From assembly GCA_038093515.1 (NCBI GenBank), contig JBBPSI010000041.1, positions 98,391-162,390 of the forward strand: 64,000 bases of DNA, in the 5' to 3' direction. Each line of letters starts with the position of its first letter. Position 1 is the first letter of the stretch. The notes under the pieces were generated by a model. It saw nothing but the letters and a program-made list of their open reading frames with translations, searched no databases and was not told where the DNA came from. A program made the translations under genes and the position numbers. This document shows, in pieces, positions 11,967 to 22,028 of the stretch. Origin of the DNA: Butyriboletus loyo (lineage: Eukaryota; Basidiomycota; Agaricomycetes; Boletales; Boletaceae).

Positions 11967-12823
11967 ATGACTCTCGCGCAGGCGCGTGCTCTCTTCCTTG
12001 ACAACCGGAGATTACCTGACGATATAGGACAGTGTAAGTGTGTGAACTGGCGGCCGTCCTCGCAATAACGCACGACCCCTAGATATGAGAACCCACTGAT
12101 AACCGCCACATCCCGTGCGCTCATCTCCGACATCCACGTTCTCACCCGTCGCTGCTGCGCCGTCGATGTGCCTCGGCCATCATCTATTCTTCACGCCCTT
12201 TTAAGGGTTCGTCCACCAAATAAACGCGGCGACGATCCTTGGTTCAAGGCGATCCGGATCTGGGCGGAAGTAGACGACGTTAGCGAAACGGAGAGTTTTG
12301 GTGCGTGTTTTGGGTTTCCAAGGACGACGGCCACACCTTCACATCCATCACTCTAGATGGTCACAAGAAGAGCTTTGTCGAATACACCCTCAACATCCTC
12401 TTCTTTCCCGATCTTCATACCACATACAGGATGCCCAAAACCTTGATGTTGCGCCACCCGCCATCTTCTCCTGCTGAATCTCAGCTGTCGCTTTCCATTT
12501 CAGCATCTCCGTCTCTCCCGATACCTGGGACGCTTGTTTCCGTGCCGTCGCCGCTCCATCTCCAACTGCCCGTCATGACACGACTCAGTTTTAACGAACA
12601 AGGACAGATCACGTATCACCGTGACATTTGGGACTTTGGTGATGTGGTACGACTGATCCCTGGCGTGCGAGCAGCGCTCTGGGTGATTGCTCGCGCTGGC
12701 GCCTGGGGACTGAGTTGGATCAGCCGAAGAGTATGTGCAGCGATGGACTCGGACGCCGAGCGGGATGAAAGTATGAATGGAGATAGTGCGTTGCTCGCGT
12801 CGACACTCAACGCGAGCATCTAG
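11967..12823 (+). CDS. NTF2/SnoaL-like domain protein, with apparent frameshift
   Basis: From an ATG at 11967 the frame reads TLAQARALFLDNRRLPDDIGQ, crosses an intron (about 12034-12082) and continues with YENPLITATSRALISDIHVL. The C-terminal half ends in HRDIWDFGDVVRLIPGVRA, a pattern I associate with NTF2-like (SnoaL-like) cone-fold proteins of unknown function. Near 12300 the frame moves by two (...ETESF then VFWVSKDDGHTF...) with no room for an ordinary intron around the join. A 44-nt intron from GTTAGC at 12278 would also restore frame, but would remove what looks like good domain sequence. The true start may lie in an upstream exon. It may be a gene with an unusual intron, an error in the sequence or a young pseudogene. 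Confidence 0.55.
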
Positions 12824-14045
12824 ATTCATCGTCGTCGGAGTCACTCAATGTTTCCCTTTTCAGTGAGTTTCTCATGTGGAAGGTCGGGATTTCACGTCGC
12901 CTCGTTTATGCCTTTCATGTATGTGATGACTTTAATGTACTCATGAGCTTCCTGTGTGTGTCAAACACGGGGAACACGATCATGATCGTTGGATGCACTG
13001 CCATTGCCATTAGCTTGTATCTAGTACAGTAACAAACACGACGACCGAACACAAAGCAGGAACGACGCCCCTGGGACCTATGCCTCGAGGCGCTGCGATA
13101 CATGGCAAGGTGTTGCAATATGATCATTTCCCTTTCCCCACTTACGTGTTTCGTCGTTGCTATGTTACATACCGGGTCTTACACTCCCGGTCACCTGAGT
13201 GGCATGAGGTAGCTGGACACTGCCGAATTCTCCGAGGTTGGTTCCCTGCCTGGTTGCCATGTGGCGTTTGCTATGATCGTTTCGTAACCAGACCGTCCAA
13301 GGAGGTGTGCCATCGATAACGCGATAACGCACACTGCAGTTCTGGTAAAACGTAGTGGTACCATGACGATCGACCGGTCGAAAGACATGTACGAGTTTTC
13401 GTGTCGCCACCTGTAGCTTTTCCACCCTCCGACTCCCGAGGTATCCCGCACATCTTGACACGATTATCGACAGAACAAGGTCCGATGGCGTTATACACCA
13501 AGCCCTCGAACGTTCCATCCCGTACTTGTAACTTGTTCTTCAAGTTTCACGTTTCAACGGGTTGCATCATGATCGTGTACGCCTATCGGCCGACGATCAG
13601 CTTCCCGAAGAGTATCATGTACATCATCCCGTCCGGCCTTTTCGACAACAGACAGACACGGTGCATGCATGAATCAGATAGACAATCACACGTGCGCTCG
13701 ATGTATGCATCAGCATGATACATCGAGCGCGCGTGTGGTTGTCTATTTTAATTTTTGACAACATCATCCCGGGGGTGTTGATATCGATACGATTCTGAAG
13801 CGATAAGGAGCATCACTTCATCCAGTGCAAGTGAAACTCCGCTGGGGCATGGCGAGTGCCCAGGCCGCCACCCTACTGCCACCAAGCCTACTTTCAAGTT
13901 TCCAAGTCGGTAAGTACAGTGGAGGCCCAATGGTAAACCACTGGCAATTGCAAGATGCTACGGAGGTCCGCTATGTCGACAATTTTAGAAAGTCGATTGC
14001 TTTCTCAAATGTACATGTACTTGAAGATGTGCGAAAGCTTGCAAG
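12824..14045. other. Long intergenic region with a hairpin
   Basis: Short frames on both strands at 13080-13720 (up to about 117 codons) match nothing I recognise and overlap each other, so they look like chance frames. The clear structure is the inverted repeat at 13676-13748, listed separately. Confidence 0.5.
13676..13748. repeat. Perfect-pairing RNA hairpin (28-31 bp stem)
   Basis: The left arm 13679-13706 (TAGACAATCACACG...) pairs with 13718-13745 (...CGTGTGGTTGTCTA) across an 11-nt loop. The two DNA mismatches both become G-U pairs in a transcript of the plus strand, so the 28-bp RNA stem is unbroken. A few more pairs (A-T, G-U, A-T) extend it outward. It could be a small-RNA precursor, the core of a miniature inverted-repeat element, or a structured terminator; nothing in the sequence decides. 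Confidence 0.8.
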
Positions 14046-14157
14046 GGCAAGATGGCCGAGCGGTCCAAGGCGTGTGACTCAAGCTTACAAAGCTTGCCTG
14101 CTTAGGCGGGTTTCTCATCTCCGTATGGAGGCGGGAGTTCGAATCTCCCTCTTGTCA
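14046..14157 (+). tRNA. tRNA-Leu(CAA) with intron
   Basis: The acceptor arms GGCAAGA (14046-14052) and TCTTGTC (14150-14156) pair with one G-U. A box TGGCCGAGCGG, B box GAGTTCGAATCTC and a long variable arm (CTCC/GGAG) mark a class II tRNA. CTCAAG puts anticodon CAA at 14080-14082. An intron of about 29 nt (14084-14112) starts one base after the anticodon and forms CAAGCTT-ACA-AAGCTTG with it, as intron-anticodon pairing requires. A T-run at 14161-14166 is the Pol III terminator. It decodes UUG. The 3' intron border is approximate, and the anticodon stem has one T-T mismatch in my fold. Confidence 0.88.
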
Positions 14158-14386
14158 TCCTTTTTTGTTGAGCCCTTTGACCTTGGGGCTTGGGGCTTGG
14201 GCAATGATTGAATGAAGACCAACCTCTAAGGAAGGGCTCGACGTTCACACTTTCTAGGCTGCGTTCTCCGCTGACGGCTTTCAATTTTCTTGACGTATCG
14301 ATCGACTAAGATCTAGTTTTACACTTTCGAATGGGAATGCAAATGCTTTACAGGTGATAAAATCCAGATGCTGATGACTATCGCAT

Positions 14387-16029
14387 TTACAAAAAGTAAT
14401 CACGCGAAGTCGGTTTCACTTTGAACCAGGTACTGTCCAATAATTTAACGACTTCTTCGGTGAGAGGACCTCCATTACTATAACCGTCCGAATCAGGGCA
14501 CTCATTCAATGGGAATGAAAAAGGCGCCAACCTCTCCTTCAGGTTAGATTCCAACTGGACGGGATTACTCGCGCCCACGATAATGCGGTCTCCGGCCTCT
14601 GAGTCGAGCTTGCTGTGGAATTGCAACCACCTAAACGCAGCCTCTGAAAGGGACACGTTGTTTTTGGCCTGACCATCAGGGGTAAAACCAGCGTGAGTCC
14701 AACACGGGGAAGGGGGGGGGCTGTGGGTCATACGACTGGACCACACCAACACACGGCCCAGTGGAGCGGACTACTGACCAGTAAATCTTTCAACTCCCTG
14801 ATCGTGGGGAGGATCGGGGTATACGTATTCTGCAGCATCGAGGCGATGACGGAGACGTTGGGATCCCATCGTCCACCTGGCGCTTTTGTGTCTGCTTCGG
14901 TCAGTATACGTCCGGAAAGCGTGCCGCTCCTTTGTTTGTGAAAAAAAACAAAAACACGAATGAGCCACACGAATCGGACGAAGGCGTGAATGCAGGAGAG
15001 ATCATCGACGACGTACGCGAGCGGACTGTAGGCGTAAAATCGGATTCCAAAGTGCCTCAGACAAGGCAAGAGTCTGCTCAAAGAAAAATCACGGTCAACT
15101 ATCCTCGACGGTCCTTTGGATGTACGTACTCTACTTCGACGGTGCGCTCGATGACATTGTACAGACCTTGATAGACCGTCGGTTTGACCCAACCGTGCTT
15201 ATCGGCGATGACCACCACTTCAGCGACCTGGAACATCATCAAGTCTCAGCCCAAAAGTGAACGTAAAATACAGGGACGAAGACAAGACGAACTTCCCAAG
15301 ACGTGAAGTTACTCAGCCCAAACTCTTCGCTGGTCAAGCATCAACGAACAGCCGTCAATACGAACTTGTGGCGCTCACAAAGCACCCTCTTGGTATAGAT
15401 CGTTCACGGCGCGGAGCGTCTCCACGATAGGTGTGCTTTTATCCGGTTTGTGGAGGTAGAACGTTTGGATTTTGACACTTCCGAGGGCCTTGGTTGATGC
15501 TGCCAACGCCGTCTTGATCTTTTCCGCCTTGAAATCACCTGGTCCCATGGGAAACACTCTATATTTAACACCTCAGTTCCCTGTACGTCCAATTCGAGGC
15601 GCTTTCCCCCGCAAAAGATATAAATAAATCAAAAGACCGACTTTGTGTCCACAGTACATCCCTTCAAGTCAAGCTGACTGATAAGCTGCAAGGGAGAGAC
15701 GTCGTGAGCATCCTCATGGGTGTTTCCCCTACCGCCTAGACGTTTTCTTTTCGAACGCGGCAGGCGGTGCGCTATCGTAGTGCGAGTTCTTACCTCTTCG
15801 GAAGTGCCAGCACCATACACGCGGGAAGTGTCGAGCTTGTCGTGTCCGTAGCTGACGAACAGATCGACGAGTTTCTGTGCGTCTTCGGCTGTGTTGACCT
15901 TTGCGCCCAAAGGAGGGGCACCTCGACCAAACTGGGCTGCACCCTGTGGGCGGATCATGCCATCAGTCGTAGACATCGATTCATGAAAGTCCAGGGACAG
16001 ACCAAGACGAGTTTGATGCGGGTAGGCAT
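14387..16029 (-). CDS. Aldo/keto reductase, aflatoxin-aldehyde-reductase (AKR7) type, copy 1
   Basis: NADPH-dependent aldehyde reductase. On the minus strand a 27-nt first exon (MPTRIKLVL, ATG at 16027-16029) joins through an intron with a GTCTGT donor to GAAQFGRGAPPLGAKVNT. The catalytic tetrad is visible: Asp and Tyr in LDTSRVYG, Lys in VDTKSVFP, His in FYLHKPD. Later blocks include FYAYSPLA, GGRWDP and RIIVGASNPVQLESNL (cofactor-binding end), finishing at KPTSRDYFL. About seven introns. A TATATAAA-like box lies at about 16094-16103. It is a paralogue of the gene at 26656-28098, with the same first-exon design. Substrate unknown; family members handle dialdehydes and other carbonyls. Confidence 0.85.
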
Positions 16030-16299
16030 GGCGAGGGGCGGTTCTGATGAAGGAAGTTAGCTAGGAACAAAGAGCACTGTTTCCCCGGTCCGTTTTATAT
16101 AGATGGTGCCAGCATAGCATATCCGTCGGATATCATCTAAGCGAGCGCTCAATTCTACGCTCATGTTATCTTGAGGTATGGTTTCTTATTTTACATCGTC
16201 CCGAAACGCCCGACGGGAGGATGGATCAGCTTCAAGTAAAGCACGCGAGCCAGTTTTTCTAACCAAAAAACAAACAAGCAGTGACATTCAAAGAAAACA

Positions 16300-17896
16300 C
16301 TAATTCAATGCAGTCACCGCATTTATATCTAACCGCTCACCGACTCCTCTCCCGGTCTGACTTGTGCCCTTTGGCTGCTTCAACCCGAAGCCAAAGCTCA
16401 CCCCGCCCGACATGGATCGCTCCTCTCCACTCTGATCGGACTTGAAGTATTCATCGGCAGTTTTACATATCCCTTCGATAGTTGTGTACGGCCCTTGGTA
16501 ACCGAGGCCTCCTTTAGTCGGAGGAAGGCGGGCTCTAGAGTCATCCAAAATAAAGTGGACCCCTAGGAGTGCGAACATGGGAGTTTGTAGGTTAACGAGG
16601 TCCCCAGAGACAGCGGGTATCACTCTAGCGATAACGCGTCCAATCAACGAATCCGAAGTCGACAGCAGTGCTTTGGTAACGTAAAAAAATTCAACGACCT
16701 CCGCAAGTCCAAGCATCAGAGTGGGTGAAAGGATTGGGAATACGGTCTCTTCGTCTAGCGTATGGAGTGCCGTGTATACATCACCGTAGGTAGGTGGAGG
16801 CCCTGTGTCCGTGACCGTAAAGAATTGACCACCGATATCTGGGTTGCAGGATCCTCTTTCTAGTTCTATGAGTCGCTGCTCATAGCACAGGTGCGCGAGA
16901 GCGCAATTCTCCACATAGATGAACGAATGTAAAATGTTCGGTACCCACGTTGGGTTGTGCTTCCGTACGAGATAAGCCCCGCAGAGAATGTCACCTCCAG
17001 GACCAAATACGCCATTTCCAGGACGGATGCAGCCAGTCCTCAGCGCGTGTGACTTGCTGGTGGGTGACTTATCCGCGGCGCAGACTTCCTTCTCCGCTGA
17101 GGTCTTGGAAACTGCGTAGTTGGAGAAGAAATGGTTGTGCTGTTTTGGCAGATGGGTGTCATCATCATTATTCACTTGGACGAAAAACGCGGGTCGTTTT
17201 TCCCAAGGCCATAGCCAAAAGCGAGAGCGGCGCAAGGAGACAGACGCTGACGATGTATAGATGAGGGTATTCGCGCCAATTTCCTTGGATGCGTTGGTCA
17301 CGTTGATGGTGCCGACGTGGTTCACCTTGCTTGAGCGAGGGAGTAACGCAATGTGATGCTCGTAAAAGCGGATGTTTGCAGCAGTGTGGAATACCGTGAC
17401 ATCCAGTTCTCCTTCCACATCCGGCCAGGGTGTCTTGAAAGCTGCAGAAACAGCAGCCGCATCAGAAACGTCGACCTGCAAAAAGGCCACCTGTTGAGCG
17501 GCTCCGGTTCGCAGGTCCAGACGAGTGGGAGGGCGAATGTCTAGAATTCTGATCTTCTTTGGATCTTCCCCGCGCTCCAGCAGTTGGAGAACAATCCAAC
17601 CCCCCACAAAACCCGCCTGAGGAGAGAATGAGTCCACCAGGATATAGAGATGGCAGCGAGATGAGACATACACCACCGACAATGATGTACCGTCGACCAG
17701 TCTTTGGGGGAAGGAGGTTCTTCATGACGACTGGTTCTTTCGATACAGCCTCGGCAGTTGCGCGCACCGTCTGAGGCGTAACACGCGCAGGCGAGAAAGC
17801 GAGTGCCACCTCGGGCGGAAGCTGACCTAGTTTCCTGTCGTTGAGATAACCATATAGAAAGACGAGGGAAACGATGATGAACAATAGGCCTAGCAT
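16300..17896 (-). CDS. Extended SDR, 3-beta-HSD/Erg26-like NAD(P)-dependent epimerase
   Basis: A membrane-anchored oxidoreductase. The N-terminus (MLGLLFIIVSLVFLYGYL) is a single hydrophobic anchor. An intron at about 17620-17672 interrupts the Rossmann motif (YIIVGG, then AGFVGGWIVLQLL). The catalytic pair is in YAVSKTSAEK (Tyr-x3-Lys), with Ser in YTSSASV. The order RPGNGVFGPGG then FIYVENCALAHL is typical of 3-beta-hydroxysteroid dehydrogenase/isomerase and sterol C4-decarboxylase relatives. It ends GERLDINAVTALN. The ATG at 17894-17896 is the first in frame. It may act on a sterol or another lipid carbonyl at the ER, but the substrate is not shown by sequence. Confidence 0.85.
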
Positions 17897-18336
17897 CCTG
17901 TCACGAACCCTGAACGCTACAAGCGCTATAGGAAGAGAGAGCGACTTCAAGGTGCTGTCGACACGTCGCGAGAGGCTATAGGGATCGTCGTGGAGGATGC
18001 AGACAACATGCTTATTCCTGCAGTGGACGAGGCGGTTGTCGGTTCACGTAATGATGTAAAAACAGCGCAAATGAAATAAATCTCGGCTGCTGTGCTTGTC
18101 GGCCTACTTGCTATTGGATTGACAAAACGTCCATCATCGTATGTCGTGCCGTGCAATAAGCTCATTTGTTCCTACACAGTACTGCATTATGATCCCTGCA
18201 GACTGATTCCTGGAAAGAAACAACCCCAAAGTGTCACCATGCATATGACACCACTCTTCTGACCACATGTCTATGCGCGCTCTTCATCAACAATATCAGG
18301 CTGGGAAGGGAGGGAGCGATGCCCGGAAAGCACAGG
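17897..18336. other. Intergenic region
   Basis: No gene recognised between the SDR start and the 3' end of the first CorA-like gene. A minus frame of about 70 codons (17947-18165) has no recognisable motif. Confidence 0.5.
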
Positions 18337-20553
18337 CTACCTTTTGATCTTGTTGAATATAGCACCATGGGCGTAGAACAAGGGCCACAAAGTTCGGCGC
18401 AAGACATCGCTGTCCCTTGGGTAGAAGACGCTGTCCTTCTGGAAGGCGATCGCTAACCACGAGGTAATCACAGTGAGGCTAACAGTAGCCACAATATATT
18501 GGGCGAGAGTCCCCGTGGTAGGAGGGTTGATCTCGCGGACGTTCATACTGAATACGTTCTGTCGAAGAGGTGAGTTCTGTAAGGAGGGTGACATTGACGA
18601 CTTACGGCTAGGTATGTTGCTGGAAGGAAGATCATTGAGAGGTAGGCAATCTGGTGCACGGGGGTAAGTTGGTTACTGGACGAAAAACAGACTCAGTGCA
18701 CCTGCTTCATCGCAGCGGAGTCTTTCATCGTTATTTCTACCAACAGCTGCATAGCCTTGTTCTGCTCTAATTCCACAGTCGCAAATGCCTAGCCGGAAGA
18801 CGTCAACGGCGCAGAAAAAGAAAGAGACTTATTATATTCGAACCAGATGAATAACATTATCTAGTCTGTCGGACAGCATTTCTCTTTGCTGGGTCAATCT
18901 CTTGATCTCAGTTATAAGATTATGCGTCTCAGTATGCAAGAGTTTTGCAGAGCCTTCACGCTCCGCTTTGGAGATCGAGCGGGCATTCATAGCTGGGTTA
19001 GGTGTGTCCCTTATGAATTCAATCGACCGGAGGAACTCTCGAAGAAGCTGCTGATAGTACAACAGATATGCTTGCAGTTTATGCAACTCTCGCGTGAGTT
19101 TGATGTTGTTGAACTGAAGGACATCGTACTCCTGACAAGCATGTTCAAACAAAGACGAGGCTCGAAAAGCGAAACTTGCTCACAAGTGCATTTATATAGC
19201 GAAACAGAACTTCGAACGACTCATCCCATGCATAAAGTGCGTACCAGAGAATCGCAAGAAAGTGAAATGTCGGATCCTTGGATCTCTTGAAAATTTTCGA
19301 CCAGTAGATGCTATCCCCCGTCATTTGCACCAGAGACTGCAGACGCTGAGCAGACGTTCCTTGCATGCTCTGGTGACAGGAAATAATTGTGCTCGTACTC
19401 GTGTTACGGACCATATGGAGCGACAGTAGATCCTGAAACAGAACTTTGTTTCCTTGGTACACATCGGGGTTGACATGTGTTCGACCCAAATTCAAGAAGA
19501 TACACTTGCCTGGGAGAGAAAGCGGTGCTTGGGTATCGATCCTTTGTTTCTCCCCTGCAAGTGGTGCGAGTCGTTTAAGGGTAGGGAAGAAAATGTGTAA
19601 ACGTACCTGTATAGGGAAGTGGCCCCTCCACCACTCGGGACCGCGATTCAGTTGATACAACGGTCGGAATGATCTGTGGTTTGGCCCTAGTAATCATCGG
19701 TCGTTTATTCTTGAAAGTACGTATGAAGGGAAGGACGACAGTGATGTCTAGAAAAATGAGCGGGGTGATAGAGCACATTGTTGCGTGTACTCACGGTCCT
19801 CCAGCGTATTGTGGTCTTCCTGGTACCTAGACGGAATCCAATTTGCAGAGGACGCAAAGAAAAAAGGTTCGACATTGTATCTGGTTGAAGTGAGACTGCA
19901 ATTGTACTTTGCAATGTAAACGGCTACGCACCTTGTTCCTAGCATTTGGAGGACGGGTAACGTCATGTCCTCGACAAAAAGTGCTTGTACTCGGACATTC
20001 GAAGGTGGCTATCATAGCCCGCCTCAGCCTCTAAACATGCAAGATACACGCCACCTACAGGTACCCCAAGATGATTCCAGTACGCCTTTAGATTCGCAAC
20101 GTCGTCTCTACGAACGGCGCGCGCTTCCACTTGCTCGTCAAAATTCCCACCGTCGAGTACACCGACCTTGTATACGGTGGACGACTCGTGATCGCTGCAT
20201 TTAATCAACATCTGACTCCTGTCCACTTGGTCGCGCGTCCAGTTTTTGAAAAGACCTTGAGGATATTGGCCCCACTCGGACCCGTCTGTGAGTCCTTGTG
20301 GAATAGAAAGGTCTTTGCTGGCATCAATATCAAAGTTCACCCATGGCCATGGCGCCGACGGCGCTGCGTGGCGGTATCTGCTCGAAAAGCAGCAAAAAAA
20401 GTGGGTGCTGAGTACGTGGGCTACCAACATTGTTAAGTCAAAGGCTTACATTGGCGCCGGGACCTTGGGAAAGTCATAGACATCCATATGGGATTCTCGT
20501 TTATGTGGTTCCGCGCTGATAGGAGGACTAGCTTGGATGGCAGTCGCGCTCAT
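18337..20553 (-). CDS. CorA-like two-helix membrane protein, copy A (SMN variant)
   Basis: Member of an agaricomycete family related to CorA/ZntB magnesium-transporter-like proteins. It starts MSATAIQASPPISAEP (ATG 20551-20553) and has about seven introns. The conserved blocks are RHAAPSAPWPW, PFFFASSANWIPSRYQED, ITVVLPFIRT, TGDSIYWSKIFKRSKDPTF, a LTRELHKLQAYLLYYQQLL helix, a coiled-coil-like EIKRLTQQREMLSDRLDNV helix, then AYLSMIFLPATYLA (first membrane helix) and VFSMNVREINP. The second helix is VSLTVITSWLAIAF. The CorA signature GMN is SMN here. An intron falls between the first helix and the SMN motif, as in the other copies. Ion transport cannot be assumed; a signalling or defence role is equally open. 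Confidence 0.8.
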
Positions 20554-22028
20554 CGATGGAGGTATGGGTCACTTGGGTGTTAAAAACGCTGAACGTACGC
20601 TCTTCAAGAATCCGCTCCCGGCGCGCAGCCTTCAAGGTGTGGGATTACTCGTTACATATTAACTTTCCATCAGAAACATGGAGCCACACTGCAACAGAAT
20701 AAAGTACATACCTTCGAAAGAACTTTCTTCGTGGAAATTATGCTCCACATTAACCCCTGTCCGTCTGTCCAACTGGCAGCCATCCAATCTTCAGTGGGGA
20801 TGTTCACAGTAGACAGTTTTGTTGGCTCCCAGATCGAGGTACACTGCTGAACCACTGACTGCTGAACTGTCCTCACAGAGCTCAACGACCGACCACGCCT
20901 CGGCACTTCGGCAACGTCGGACCGTGAATTTTGCACCTCGTTCCGCTCGTACTCAGATTCGGTGGAGCACGGTGGACGCAGACGAAGAAGCAAATGTAAA
21001 TGCAATTACATAGCGGAAGCCACGGGAAAAGGTCAACAAGAGCCACTGAGCACTCGGCCAGGTCTCGTGCTTCGAAACGCAAAACCAAGCCGTCATTAAC
21101 GATCCCGCGCTATCACCGAAGCTGTAGGCGAGAAGAAAGGGACCGTGGTCGTCTCGTGGTACCCGTATACCTCCCACGACGTCACGGCATATTCACGAAA
21201 CTTCGGTCCAAACCTGAAATTATCACCTCACTGACTCTCTCTTAACCCTTATCGAGGAGAACGAGAAATTTAGGTCGGTTCGTCGCCCATGCTCAGTCCG
21301 TCAAGCCTACTGGCGAAAAGCCGATCGACCACTACTGCAACATCGCCACCAAGCTGTTTATCGGCTCGGATGATCCACAGTAGGAAGCCTTCAAGGTGCC
21401 GACTTTGCCGTGCTCACGACTGCGATTTCTAACCGCATCCCAAGCCCAAGGTAAGTGGTATCTGTATCGAGTCAACAATTTAGTCCAGAGTGCCAAATAA
21501 TTCTAACCTTGCACCTTGAAGAAGGTATGGTCCGAGTCGGAAGCATCATCAGAGTCAGAATCAGATGACTTGGAGTCTCCAGAGTCATCCTCATCGAGCT
21601 GGGTCACCATTTCAGTGATCAATTCCACAAGGAATTGGGTCTGAATGGCTTGGAGTGCTTTCTGTCACTTGGTTTTCCGTGGCATGGATAGTGATATTGA
21701 TCACAATCAAGTACTCGAGTCGGGCCGCAATGGTCGTAGTAGCAAAATGACTGCAGCCTGGGACTTCTGAATCAACTTGTTATTCCGCCGAGAATTGACG
21801 GTTTTAGTACTAAGTAACCATCAGTGTTCTTCAACGCGATGGATTCCAGCTGAAGCATCGCGTGATGAACAACCGACTAACGAATTCATGCTACAGCGGG
21901 TGTATACGAGTCCAGGGCACCAAATACTCATCTGGTAGCTCCCGTGTCACCGAAATAAATAAAAACCAACGTCGTATGGTATCACAGGTCATCTAGACGC
22001 GATCATAGTCCCAATCAGCCTCTCTTCA
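20554..22028. other. Degenerate transposon-like debris between CorA-like genes
   Basis: No intact gene. On the minus strand at about 21500-21690 a broken frame reads MPRKTK, a stop, then QKALQAIQTQFLVELITEMV, followed by an acidic Asp/Ser run. That start resembles the N-terminus of PIF/Harbinger-type transposases in basidiomycetes. On the plus strand at about 21272-21380 another fragment (VKPTGEKPIDHYCNIATKLF) is open but isolated. Both look like fossils. Family names are from memory and tentative. Confidence 0.35.

Noticed and set aside
13080..13720. Small protein-coding genes in the gap before the tRNA
   Set aside because: Frames overlap on both strands, lack motifs and show no frame-keeping introns.
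20670..21245. Arg/Ser-rich frames on both strands
   Set aside because: Low-complexity, mutually overlapping and without recognisable domains; treated as part of the degenerate gap.
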